From Chryseobacterium daecheongense (GTDB taxonomy: Bacteria > Bacteroidota > Bacteroidia > Flavobacteriales > Weeksellaceae): 64,000 nt of DNA. The position numbers were made by a program, and so were the translations under genes. The notes below the pieces were generated by a model, which had not been told where the DNA came from, did not search any database, and saw nothing but the letters and a program-made list of their open reading frames with translations. Shown here one piece after another: positions 1 through 8,321 of the stretch (the stretch's first letter is position 1; each line of letters opens with the position of its first letter). The stretch lies in NCBI RefSeq assembly GCF_003729955.1, contig NZ_RJTX01000001.1:186001-250000 (forward strand), read 5' to 3'.

Positions 1-1083
1 CCCAACCCGAATTTAGGATGGGAATACTCAAAAACACAAAACTACGGAGTTGATTTCGGTATATTGAACAACCGTCTTACGGGAAGTGTGGAATATTACA
101 AAACCCATACATTTGACTTGTTGACACAGAAGAGCCTTCCGGCGACCAGCGGTTGGTCATCTATCGTTTCCAATGTTGCAGAAACAGAAAATAAAGGGTT
201 GGAAGTTTCCTTAAACGGAATCATTTTTGATAATCCGGATGGGTTTACTTGGGAAGCTGGAATTAATTTTTATACCAATAAAAACAAAATTTTATCTCTT
301 GCATCCGGAACAGAACGTGACGTCAATAACTTATGGTTTGTAGGTCATAATATTAACTCATTATATGATTATCAATATATAGGTCTTTGGCAGGCTGGTG
401 ACCCTTATCAGAGCATTCTGGAGCCAGGCACCCCGGCAGATGTTATAGGATCGATTAAAGTTCTTTACACCGGAGGTTATAACCCTGATGGAACCCCTGT
501 AAGAGCAATTGGACCTGACGACAGACAGATTTTTGATACAGCCCCGAAATATCAGGGAGGATTCAATATGCGATTTGCTTACAAGAATTTTGAACTAAGT
601 ACGGTAGGAGCTTTCCAGCACGGAGGAATCCTGGTAAGTACCATCTATGGATCTGCAAGTTATCTTAACAGATTAACGGGAAGAGGAAATAACGTAGATG
701 TTGATTACTGGACAGAAAATAATACTGATGCCTATTTTCCGCGTCCAGGACGACATTTAAGTGGTGACAACCCTAAATATTCTTCTACTTTAGCGATGTT
801 TGACGCTTCTTATCTTAAACTTCGTACCATTACATTAGGATACAATGTTGATAAAGAGTTTTTAAAAGATTTGAAAGTCAATAGCCTCAGAATCTACTTC
901 ACCGTAACCAACCCTATTGTATTATTTTCTCCTTATCATAAGTTTTCAGGAATGGATCCGGAGCCCAACTCTTTCGGAAATGAAAATCAGGCAGTAAGCG
1001 GATATCAAAGCCGTCAGCTTGTTATAGGAACCAATAACCCTTCCACAAGAAATTACTTGATGGGACTTAACTTAACCTTTTAA
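1..1083 (+). CDS. SusC-family TonB-dependent outer-membrane receptor, C-terminal part (5' cut by window)
   Basis: The frame is open from the first base and ends at TAA 1081-1083, so only about the last 360 residues of a protein that is normally about 1000 residues are present. The visible start (PNPNLGWEYSKTQNYGVDFG) is the typical late-barrel SusC motif. The remainder alternates short amphipathic strands with aromatic residues and ends in the terminal-strand form LMGLNLTF, with an aromatic last residue as expected for outer-membrane barrel insertion. A SusD gene follows 12 bp downstream, the standard pair. The role is TonB-powered import of oligosaccharides across the outer membrane; the substrate, inferred from the neighbouring enzymes, is xylan-derived. 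The plug domain and N-terminus lie outside the window. Confidence 0.95.
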   Translation, partial: PNPNLGWEYSKTQNYGVDFGILNNRLTGSVEYYKTHTFDLLTQKSLPATSGWSSIVSNVAETENKGLEVSLNGIIFDNPDGFTWEAGINFYTNKNKILSLASGTERDVNNLWFVGHNINSLYDYQYIGLWQAGDPYQSILEPGTPADVIGSIKVLYTGGYNPDGTPVRAIGPDDRQIFDTAPKYQGGFNMRFAYKNFELSTVGAFQHGGILVSTIYGSASYLNRLTGRGNNVDVDYWTENNTDAYFPRPGRHLSGDNPKYSSTLAMFDASYLKLRTITLGYNVDKEFLKDLKVNSLRIYFTVTNPIVLFSPYHKFSGMDPEPNSFGNENQAVSGYQSRQLVIGTNNPSTRNYLMGLNLTF

Positions 1084-1095
1084 AACTGTACAGTC

Positions 1096-3054
1096 ATGAT
1101 AAATTTTAACAAAAAACTGGTATTAGGAGCAATCTTTTTATCTTTAACGTTTACAGGTTGTAATGAAATTCTTGATGAACAGCCAAGATCAATATATACG
1201 GCTGATTATTTTAATACAGCAGATGGAGTTAATCAGGGATTTACGGCCTTGTACAGACAGCTCCGATTATTGTATGGTAACGGATACTTTATGAGTAATT
1301 GCCAGAACGGAACTGACGAATCTACATGGGCACAAAGTGCTGATGGCAATTTTAAAGAACTGGATATGTCCGGAAACGGAAATATCAATTCCAATACATT
1401 TCCTACAAGTATGGTGTGGAATTCAGTGTTCCCATACATCAATACAGCCAACGGGATTATTGAAAAAGGACCCGGATTCGGAATTGTAGAATCTATGATT
1501 TCTGAAGCCCGTTTCTTCCGTGGATTTTACTATTTCATGCTGGTTCAGACCTATGGAGGGGTTCCTTTGGATTTAGGCGCAGGAGAATTGAAATATAACA
1601 CTTTGCCGTCCACAAATTCTGCAAGGAATACCGTTCCGCAAGTATATACAAAAGCTGTCTTTGCTGATCTTAAAAAAGCAATAGAAAATTTACCTTCATC
1701 ACCAAGGGTAACGGGAGGTGTAACCAAAAATGTAGCTAGATTAATGCTTGCCAAGGCTTATCTTACCTACGGATGGTGGCTGCAAAACCCCAACAATATT
1801 CCTACTTATCCGGAAGCTGCAAGAACTGATCCTGATGGGCATAATGCCCAATGGTATTTCCAACAGGCTTATGATATTGCAATGGAGGGGATCAATAATC
1901 CCGGACCTTATGCGCTTCAACCTACCTTCTATGATGTCAATGTAGGTTCAAATGACAGAAATACTGAATCTATGCTGTATGCAGACCATATACAGTCAAG
2001 TACATACTATAATGAGGGTGATCCTGTAGGATTTGGTTCAGGTTGGGCACCAGATAATTTTGCGGCATGGATGCAGACATGGAACTACACAGCTATCAAA
2101 AGCAGTAAAACCACAGCGTGGGCAGGGGCAGATGTTGTAAGCTCAGTACAGCGTGAAGCGGCACAGTCTCTGGGGCGTCCATGGGTTCGTATGTGTCCTA
2201 CCTTGGGAGTTATTAAAAATACTTTTGCCGATAAAACCAATGATTCCCGTTATGATGGTACTTTTGTAACCACATACAGAGGAAACTGGCACAAAAATGG
2301 GACAGGTCTTACAACAGTTCCTGTACTTTATAATGCCAATAATCTGCCTGTACAGCCGGGAGGAGCTATCTTAAGTTTCCTTAACGATGACAGCCAGACG
2401 CCTTCTTACCCTACAGGAGCCGGACAAAGCGGTGTAGGAGCAGGTACGCTTTCAGGAAGAGCAGATTGGGTAATCGCACCGAATGGAATCAGCAGAATTG
2501 TATATCCTGGCTTATGGAAAATAGGAACTTATCGTACCGATGATCCGAACGGCTTAGGATATCCTAATGCAGGATTAACCCGTCCTTTCAGTGTTGCCAA
2601 ATTTTCAGAATTCTATTTTATTGCTGCGGAAGCAGCAGTAAAAGGAGCTTCAGGAGCTATGACGGCCAGAGACCTTATCAATGTCATCCGTGCCCGTGCC
2701 GGAAAATGGAAGTTCAATAATGCCCAGAATACTTCTTATGTAATGGATAACAGTGCTGCCATGATTGCTGCAACACCATCCGTAATTACCATTGATTATA
2801 TCCTTGCAGAAAGATCTCGTGAATACTATGGAGAATTTTACAGATGGTATGATCTGGTGCGTACACAGAAGTGGGGAGATTATGCTGCTACTTATCAAAT
2901 TGGAGGCGCTTCTTATGGAGACCACACTCCGCAAACGGTAACAAGAACAATAATGCCTTTTCACTATCTGAGACCAATTCCTCAGAATCAGATTGATGCG
3001 ATGGAAGTTTCTGCAGATATTAAGGCAAAATACCAGAATCCCGGATACAATTAA
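1096..3054 (+). CDS. SusD/RagB-family outer-membrane glycan-binding lipoprotein
   Basis: A 652-residue lipoprotein. The signal peptide ends in a lipobox (LTFTGC, lipidated Cys at about residue 22), followed by NEILDEQPRS, the usual SusD opening. The central part has the helical TPR-like pattern (SEARFFRGFYYFMLVQTYGG, then ARLMLAKAYLTYG) and the C-terminus has the RagB block with ILAERSREYYGEFYRWYDLVRT. Family knowledge: SusD sits on the cell surface as a lid over SusC and captures oligosaccharides. It is longer than many SusDs (about 500-600 residues). It starts 12 bp after susC, and a hairpin after its stop may reduce read-through into the hexuronate genes, so the pair could be expressed more strongly than what follows. 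Confidence 0.95.
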   Translation: MINFNKKLVLGAIFLSLTFTGCNEILDEQPRSIYTADYFNTADGVNQGFTALYRQLRLLYGNGYFMSNCQNGTDESTWAQSADGNFKELDMSGNGNINSNTFPTSMVWNSVFPYINTANGIIEKGPGFGIVESMISEARFFRGFYYFMLVQTYGGVPLDLGAGELKYNTLPSTNSARNTVPQVYTKAVFADLKKAIENLPSSPRVTGGVTKNVARLMLAKAYLTYGWWLQNPNNIPTYPEAARTDPDGHNAQWYFQQAYDIAMEGINNPGPYALQPTFYDVNVGSNDRNTESMLYADHIQSSTYYNEGDPVGFGSGWAPDNFAAWMQTWNYTAIKSSKTTAWAGADVVSSVQREAAQSLGRPWVRMCPTLGVIKNTFADKTNDSRYDGTFVTTYRGNWHKNGTGLTTVPVLYNANNLPVQPGGAILSFLNDDSQTPSYPTGAGQSGVGAGTLSGRADWVIAPNGISRIVYPGLWKIGTYRTDDPNGLGYPNAGLTRPFSVAKFSEFYFIAAEAAVKGASGAMTARDLINVIRARAGKWKFNNAQNTSYVMDNSAAMIAATPSVITIDYILAERSREYYGEFYRWYDLVRTQKWGDYAATYQIGGASYGDHTPQTVTRTIMPFHYLRPIPQNQIDAMEVSADIKAKYQNPGYN

Positions 3055-3082
3055 TTATTTTCTACATTCATATCAGTAACAG

Positions 3083-3110
3083 AGTAGGTGTGAAAGCACC
3101 TGCTTTGTTT
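3083..3110 (+). terminator. Hairpin between susD and uxuA (terminator or attenuator)
   Basis: Arms AGTAGGTG (3083-3090) and CACCTGCT (3097-3104) pair over 8 bp with one G-T pair, a loop of about 6 nt, and then a T-rich tail (TTTGTTT). Because uxuA starts only 22 bp later with no obvious promoter box of its own, this probably acts as a leaky terminator that lowers downstream expression. Confidence 0.6.
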
Positions 3111-3132
3111 AATTGAATTAAAATTTAAAATT

Positions 3133-4308
3133 ATGGAAAAAACCTGGCGTTGGTTTGGCAAAAAAGACAAAATAGAACTGAATACGCTTCGTCAAATAGG
3201 AGTAGAAGGAATTGTTTCTGCACTGCATGATATCCCAAACGGAGAAATCTGGAATTTGGAGGCCATCAATGATTACAAAAACTATATAGAAAGCCACGGA
3301 CTTCGCTGGTCTGTTGTAGAAAGTCTTCCCGTAAGTGAAGCCATCAAATACGGAGGTGAAGACCGTGACTCTTTGATAGAAAATTATATCACAAGCCTTG
3401 AAAATCTGGGTAAATCTGGGATTACAACAGTTTGCTACAACTTTATGCCTGTTCTCGACTGGGCAAGAACCGACCTCTTTCACGAATGGGAAGACGGTTC
3501 GTCATCACTTTATTTTGATAAAGCCAAGTTTGCTTATTTTGAAATTCATATCCTTCAAAGAGAGGGAGCCGAAAACGATTACAACACAGAAATCCTTCAG
3601 AAGGTAGAAGAGTTAAAAAATACTTTAACGGAAAAAGATAATAACGATCTGATAGACTCAGTTATTGTAAAAACACAGGGATTCGTTAACGGAAATATAA
3701 AGGAAGGTGAATTGAATCCTGTAGAAAAATTCAAAAGTTTATTGGCGTTATATAATGGAATCGATAAAGATAGGCTTCGCCGGAACATGCAATATTTCCT
3801 TGAAAAAATAATGCCTGTCTGTGAAAAATGGAATATCCAGATGTGTGTACATCCTGATGATCCTCCGTTTTCATTACTGGGCTTACCAAGAATAGTGACC
3901 AATGAAGAAGATATAGACTGGCTTCTGAAAGCTGTTGATAATCCTCACAACGGATTGACGTTCTGCGCCGGTTCTTTAAGCGCCAACCTTCAGAATGATG
4001 TTCCGAAACTGGCTCAGAAGTTTGCCCATCGCACAAAATTCGTCCACCTGAGAAGTACAAACGTCTTTGAAAACGGCGATTTCATCGAGGCTCATCATTT
4101 GGGAGGAAGGGGAAAGCTCATTGAAGTGATTCGTGTATTCGAAAAAGAAAACCCTGATCTGCCCATGAGAATTGATCACGGAAGACTTTTAACAGAAGAT
4201 ATTGACAAAGGGTATCACCCCGGCTATTCATTTTTAGGAAGAATGCTGGCATTAGGCCAGATCGAAGGAGTAATGGCAGCGGTACAGTCAGAATTACAGA
4301 AAAATTAA
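3133..4308 (+). CDS. uxuA: Mannonate dehydratase
   Basis: A 391-residue protein, almost the same length as E. coli UxuA (about 394). It converts D-mannonate to 2-keto-3-deoxy-D-gluconate (KDG) in the cytoplasm, the third step of glucuronate catabolism. Family signatures: the N-terminus MEKTWRWFGKKDKI with GVEGIVSALHDIP; the metal-binding segment MCVHPDDPPFSLLGLPR (about residues 237-253, with the conserved Cys and His); the FCAGSLSA motif near 277-284; and HLGGRGKLIEVI with IDHGR in the C-terminal part. There is no signal peptide. It is the first of six consecutive hexuronate genes and is followed after 32 bp by the reductase that supplies its substrate. Confidence 0.95.
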   Translation: MEKTWRWFGKKDKIELNTLRQIGVEGIVSALHDIPNGEIWNLEAINDYKNYIESHGLRWSVVESLPVSEAIKYGGEDRDSLIENYITSLENLGKSGITTVCYNFMPVLDWARTDLFHEWEDGSSSLYFDKAKFAYFEIHILQREGAENDYNTEILQKVEELKNTLTEKDNNDLIDSVIVKTQGFVNGNIKEGELNPVEKFKSLLALYNGIDKDRLRRNMQYFLEKIMPVCEKWNIQMCVHPDDPPFSLLGLPRIVTNEEDIDWLLKAVDNPHNGLTFCAGSLSANLQNDVPKLAQKFAHRTKFVHLRSTNVFENGDFIEAHHLGGRGKLIEVIRVFEKENPDLPMRIDHGRLLTEDIDKGYHPGYSFLGRMLALGQIEGVMAAVQSELQKN

Positions 4309-4340
4309 TCTGCGTTTGTAATAAAATAGTAAAAAGTAAA

Positions 4341-5156
4341 ATGAAAGACCTGTTTAGTATTAAAAACAAAGTAGCAGTCATCACAGGGGCTTCGGGCGTT
4401 TTGGGAGGCAGCCTCGCCAAAAGTTTTATAGAAGCTGGAGCAAAAGTTGTTGCACTGGGAAGAAACCAGGAAACATTGGATGCCCGGGTAAAAGAACTTA
4501 CGGATTTAGGAGGAGAGGCACTCGCTGTAGAAGCCAATGTGATGGATATTGAAAGCCTTGAAGCTGCTGCAGAGAAAATAAAAGAAAAGTATGGCAGCAT
4601 TGATATTCTGCTCAATATAGCCGGTGGAAATATTCCGGCAGCAACCTTATCTCCCGAACAGTCATTTTTTGATATGGATATGAAGGGATGGACAGAGGTT
4701 ACCGATCTTAATATCAACGGAACCGTTTACCCGAGCTACGTTTTCGGAAAAATAATGGCTGAACAGGGAAGCGGAAACATTATTAATATTTCTTCCATGG
4801 CGGCGTATTCAGCTATTACAAGAGTGGCCGGATATTCTGCTGCCAAATCGGCAATTACCAATTTTACCCAATGGCTGGCATCTGACCTGGCATTGAAATT
4901 TGGAGATAAAATACGTGTTAATGCAGTGGCACCCGGATTTTTCATTGGAGATCAGAACCGTGCTATCCTCTTGAATCCAGATGGAAGCTTAACCGAGAGA
5001 AGTAAAAAAGTAATGGCTAAAACACCAATGCAGAGATTTGGAGAAGTGGAAGAGCTGAACGGTGTTGTACAGTTTCTATGTTCGGATGCGGCAAGTTTTA
5101 TCACAGGAGCATTGATTCCAGTTGACGGAGGCTTCAGCGCATTCAGTGGAGTATAA
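4341..5156 (+). CDS. uxuB: SDR-type D-mannonate oxidoreductase (fructuronate reductase)
   Basis: A 271-residue classical short-chain dehydrogenase. The N-terminus has the Rossmann motif TGASGVLGGSLA; NIAGG follows the fourth strand; and the catalytic set is S152, Y165 and K169 (YSAAK). The C-terminus has VDGGF. From context it should reduce D-fructuronate to D-mannonate, linking uxaC and uxuA. This is inferred: E. coli UxuB belongs to a different long-chain dehydrogenase family, but many Bacteroidota carry an SDR in this position between uxuA and uxaC. Its sequence alone would also allow another polyol or gluconate dehydrogenase. It is probably co-transcribed with uxuA, and a strong terminator-like hairpin follows. 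Confidence 0.82.
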   Translation: MKDLFSIKNKVAVITGASGVLGGSLAKSFIEAGAKVVALGRNQETLDARVKELTDLGGEALAVEANVMDIESLEAAAEKIKEKYGSIDILLNIAGGNIPAATLSPEQSFFDMDMKGWTEVTDLNINGTVYPSYVFGKIMAEQGSGNIINISSMAAYSAITRVAGYSAAKSAITNFTQWLASDLALKFGDKIRVNAVAPGFFIGDQNRAILLNPDGSLTERSKKVMAKTPMQRFGEVEELNGVVQFLCSDAASFITGALIPVDGGFSAFSGV

Positions 5157-5180
5157 GACAATTTTCTTCATATACTGACG

Positions 5181-5218
5181 AACAGGATCTTAATGGTTTC
5201 ATTCAAGGTCCTGTTTTT
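5181..5218 (+). terminator. Rho-independent terminator after the SDR gene
   Basis: AACAGGATCTT (5181-5191) pairs with AAGGTCCTGTT (5205-5215) over 11 bp with one T-G pair, a 13-nt loop, and a run of five T. This is the clearest terminator inside the otherwise same-strand block and suggests that uxaC and its followers have their own promoter or depend on read-through. Confidence 0.75.
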
Positions 5219-5267
5219 AAAATGTTAACTTTCTTAAAGTCTGAATAGAGAATAGTAAAAGTAAATA

Positions 5268-6686
5268 ATGAATAATTCCATTAAAAATAAAGACGTTTTC
5301 GGAGAATTGTTTTTGCTTGAATCAGCAAAGGCAGAAAATCTGTATTTCGGTTATGCTAAAGACATGCCGGTTATCGATTATCACAATCATCTTGAGCCGG
5401 ACGTTATTGCTGCCAATCAGAATTTCCGTTCTCCAACTGCTATCTGGCTGGATGGAGACCATTACAAATGGAGAGCCATGAGAAATTTTGGCGTTGATGA
5501 ACAGTATATTTCCGGAAATACTTCAGATCAGGAAAAATTCAGAAAATGGGCAGAAGTAGTGCCTTATACCCTTCGCAACCCGCTGTTTCACTGGACCCAT
5601 CTGGAACTCAAAAATCCTTTTGGAATCAGCGAATATTTATCACTTGATAACGCAGATACCGTGTATCATCAGATGAATGAAAGTCTGCAAATGTCCGGCT
5701 TTTTACCACAATCTATCATTGAGAATTTTAAGGTAGAAGCCTTGTGCACTACAGATGATCCTGCTGATGATCTGGCTCATCATAAAGCTTTAAAACACAG
5801 TGGATTTAAAACGGCTGTTCTTCCGGCTTTCCGTCCCGATGCCTATATCAATATAATCAATCCGGAACAATATCTTTCAGGAATTAAAAAGCTTGAAAAA
5901 GTCTGTGGGTTTTCCATCACATCAGTTTCTGACCTGTTGAATGCACTTCAGACCAGAATCAATTATTTTGTGGAAGCAGGAGCAAAAGTAGCCGATCATG
6001 GGTTTGAATATTTCCCGGATACTACGAAATGGAATCATAGCCTTGAAAAAGAATTTTCCGAATTCCTGAAGGGCAACCTCTCAACATTTTCCGATCCTGA
6101 AGTTTTATGCGGCTATATGCTGAAAGAGCTTTGTAAAATGTATGCAGAAAAAGGCTGGGTACAGCAGTTTCACGTAGGGGCAACCCGAAACAATAACTCA
6201 GAAATGTTCAGGAAAATGGGTGCCAATGCAGGGTATGATGCCATTGGAGAACCGTATTACGCACAGAGATTGAGCGTTTTGCTTGATGAGCTGAATACGG
6301 AAGGAAAGCTGACCAAAACTATTATTTACAATCTGAATCCGGCATTTAATGAAGTTCTGGCATCCCTTGCCGGAAACTTCAACGAAGGAGGAATCAAATC
6401 CAAGGTACAGTTTGGAGCAGCCTGGTGGTTTCTCGATCAGCTCGATGGAATGACAAAACAGATGAACACACTTTCTAATATCGGTTTGATCAGCACTTTT
6501 GTAGGGATGCTTACCGATTCCCGAAGCCTGCTGTCGTTCTCAAGACACGATTATTTCAGAAGGCTTTTGTGCAATCTGTTCGGAAGTGAAATGGAAAGAG
6601 GTCTTCTTCCCGATGATGAAAAATGGGTAGGAAAGATTATTCAGGATATCTGTTATCACAATACGAAAAATTATTTTGAAATCTAA
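5268..6686 (+). CDS. uxaC: Glucuronate/uronate isomerase
   Basis: A 472-residue cytoplasmic enzyme, the same length as typical UxaC (about 470). It isomerises D-glucuronate to D-fructuronate (and galacturonate to tagaturonate), the entry step of the pathway. It belongs to the amidohydrolase-type TIM barrels: VIDYHNHLEPD gives the metal-binding His pair H39/H41, followed by EALCTTDDPADDL, QFHVGATRNNN, GAAWWFLDQLDGM and LTDSRSLLSFSRHDYFRR, all UxaC hallmarks. Start ATG 5268 comes after a terminator. Its stop lies 4 bp before the preferred kdgK start, so the two are translationally close. GH115 and GH67 in the window release its probable substrate. Confidence 0.96.
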   Translation: MNNSIKNKDVFGELFLLESAKAENLYFGYAKDMPVIDYHNHLEPDVIAANQNFRSPTAIWLDGDHYKWRAMRNFGVDEQYISGNTSDQEKFRKWAEVVPYTLRNPLFHWTHLELKNPFGISEYLSLDNADTVYHQMNESLQMSGFLPQSIIENFKVEALCTTDDPADDLAHHKALKHSGFKTAVLPAFRPDAYINIINPEQYLSGIKKLEKVCGFSITSVSDLLNALQTRINYFVEAGAKVADHGFEYFPDTTKWNHSLEKEFSEFLKGNLSTFSDPEVLCGYMLKELCKMYAEKGWVQQFHVGATRNNNSEMFRKMGANAGYDAIGEPYYAQRLSVLLDELNTEGKLTKTIIYNLNPAFNEVLASLAGNFNEGGIKSKVQFGAAWWFLDQLDGMTKQMNTLSNIGLISTFVGMLTDSRSLLSFSRHDYFRRLLCNLFGSEMERGLLPDDEKWVGKIIQDICYHNTKNYFEI

Positions 6687-6690
6687 TACC

Positions 6691-7689
6691 ATGCAGGATT
6701 CAGCGAAAATACTATGTTTCGGGGAGCTGCTTCTCCACTTTGCCCCGGATTCCGAAGGAAACTGGCTTAATGAGCAGTCTCTGAAAATTTATGTGGGCGG
6801 TGCCGAATACAATGTAGCGGCAGCACTTTCCCAGTGGAGGAATTCTGTGAAATTATTATCAGCTTTACCTGAGAATTTTGTTGGAAATCAGTTAGAATTT
6901 CAGCTTAAAAATAAAGGAATAGAAATCCTTGCAGAAAAAAACAAGGGGAGAATAGGAACATTTTATCTTTCTTCTGATGGAGATATGCAGAATGCTTCGG
7001 TGGTGTACGATCGCTTTCCGTCTGTTTTTACCCAATCGGGTTTTGAAACTTTCAACGATGATGAAATATTTTCAGAGGTACAATGGCTGCATATCAGTAC
7101 CATCACACCGGCCCTGAGTGACAATGCATTTCGCAAATGTTTACAGATCATGAAAGAAGCCAGAACAAGAAATATTACGGTTTCTCTTGACCTGAATTAC
7201 AGAGCGTTGCTTTGGCAAAACCAGAATCCTCACAAAATTAGAGAGCTTATGCCTTTTGTCAATGTTCTTATGGGAAATATCTGGTCTGTTGAGCAGTTTG
7301 TGAATATTCCTTTTGAATATGAACTTAACGGAAATTTTGATGATGAAAACCTTCTGAAACAGGCCGAAAAAACAGCGTTGGAAATCAGGAAACAATTTCC
7401 GAATGTGGAAAAAATTGCGAATACCTTCCGCTTTACAAACGGAGAACAGGTCAATTATTTTGCCACTTTATTTGCTGATAAACAGCTTTTGATTTCAGAA
7501 AAATATGATGCAGATAAAATTGAAGAAAGAGTAGGAAGTGGGGATTCTTTTATGGCCGCTTTGATTCATGGAATTTTAAAAGGAAATCCTGAACAGCAGG
7601 TACTGGAGGATGCCACAAAAGTTGCTTTTAAAAAGCTTTTTGTAAAAGGAGATACCATTGATGAAAGCATTAATATCGAAACATTATGA
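6691..7689 (+). CDS. kdgK: 2-Keto-3-deoxygluconate kinase (PfkB family)
   Basis: About 332 residues. It phosphorylates KDG to KDPG with ATP. The PfkB fold is shown by the N-terminal CFGELLLHFAPDSEG, the sugar-contacting VGGAEYNVAAALSQW, and the C-terminal nucleotide/catalytic motif ERVGSGDSFMAALIHG with the catalytic Asp. I chose ATG 6691 as the start. A longer reading begins at TTG 6676 inside uxaC and adds only five residues of no family character. The stop overlaps the start of kdgA (ATGA), which points to coupled translation. Confidence 0.93.
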   Translation: MQDSAKILCFGELLLHFAPDSEGNWLNEQSLKIYVGGAEYNVAAALSQWRNSVKLLSALPENFVGNQLEFQLKNKGIEILAEKNKGRIGTFYLSSDGDMQNASVVYDRFPSVFTQSGFETFNDDEIFSEVQWLHISTITPALSDNAFRKCLQIMKEARTRNITVSLDLNYRALLWQNQNPHKIRELMPFVNVLMGNIWSVEQFVNIPFEYELNGNFDDENLLKQAEKTALEIRKQFPNVEKIANTFRFTNGEQVNYFATLFADKQLLISEKYDADKIEERVGSGDSFMAALIHGILKGNPEQQVLEDATKVAFKKLFVKGDTIDESINIETL

Positions 7690-8321
7690 GTGAAATACTA
7701 CAAAAAATAAAAGAGCAGAAAATAGTTCCGTTGTTCTATAACGAATCGTTTGAAGTTTCAAAAAATATCATAAAAGCTTTATACGAAGCAGGAATCCGTG
7801 TGATAGAATATACCAACCGGGGCCATCAGGCATTGGAAAATTTTACCAGAATGAAAGCCATTTTCCATACAGAATTTCCTGAGCTTTTGTTAGGAATCGG
7901 GACGGTAAAAAACATACAGGAAATGGATGATTATGCCAGTGTAAAAGCAGATTTCATCATTACACCGGTGATCAGTGAAGCATTGGTGAAACGTGCTCTC
8001 GAAAAAAACATCCTACTGATTCCGGGCTGTTTTACCCCTTCTGATATCAATATTGCATTTCAGAATGGGTTAACCCTGGTTAAAATATTCCCGGCAGATG
8101 CTTTAGGGAAGAACTATATTAAATCTGTACAGCCTGTTTTCCCGGGAATGAATTTCATGCCAACCGGAGGAATCCATGCAGAAACTGAAGATATCAGAGA
8201 ATGGCTCAATGGAGGTGCTGTAGCAGTTGGACTGGGAAGCTCACTTATAGGAAAAGATGTTAATGAAGAAGAACTGACTCTGAAAACAAAAAAATTACTA
8301 CAACAACTTAATCATAACTAA
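7686..8321 (+). CDS. kdgA: KDPG/KHG aldolase
   Basis: A 211-residue class I aldolase that cleaves KDPG to pyruvate and glyceraldehyde-3-phosphate and completes the glucuronate pathway. The Schiff-base Lys is K133 in LVKIFPADALG, the same number as in the E. coli enzyme. The proton-transfer Glu is E41 in RVIEYTNRG. GIGTV and PTGGI phosphate-binding motifs are present. The start overlaps the kdgK stop by 4 bp. The stop is immediately followed by the transporter ATG with no gap, so kdgK, kdgA and the transporter form a tight translational unit. Confidence 0.95.
   Translation: MSEILQKIKEQKIVPLFYNESFEVSKNIIKALYEAGIRVIEYTNRGHQALENFTRMKAIFHTEFPELLLGIGTVKNIQEMDDYASVKADFIITPVISEALVKRALEKNILLIPGCFTPSDINIAFQNGLTLVKIFPADALGKNYIKSVQPVFPGMNFMPTGGIHAETEDIREWLNGGAVAVGLGSSLIGKDVNEEELTLKTKKLLQQLNHN

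Noticed and set aside
4118..4717. Long open frame (199 codons) on the minus strand
   Set aside because: It lies antisense to the end of uxuA and the SDR gene, which both have full family motifs; the frame has no signature of its own.
6676..6690. TTG start of kdgK inside uxaC
   Set aside because: Gains only five residues; ATG 6691 is closer to the conserved PfkB start.
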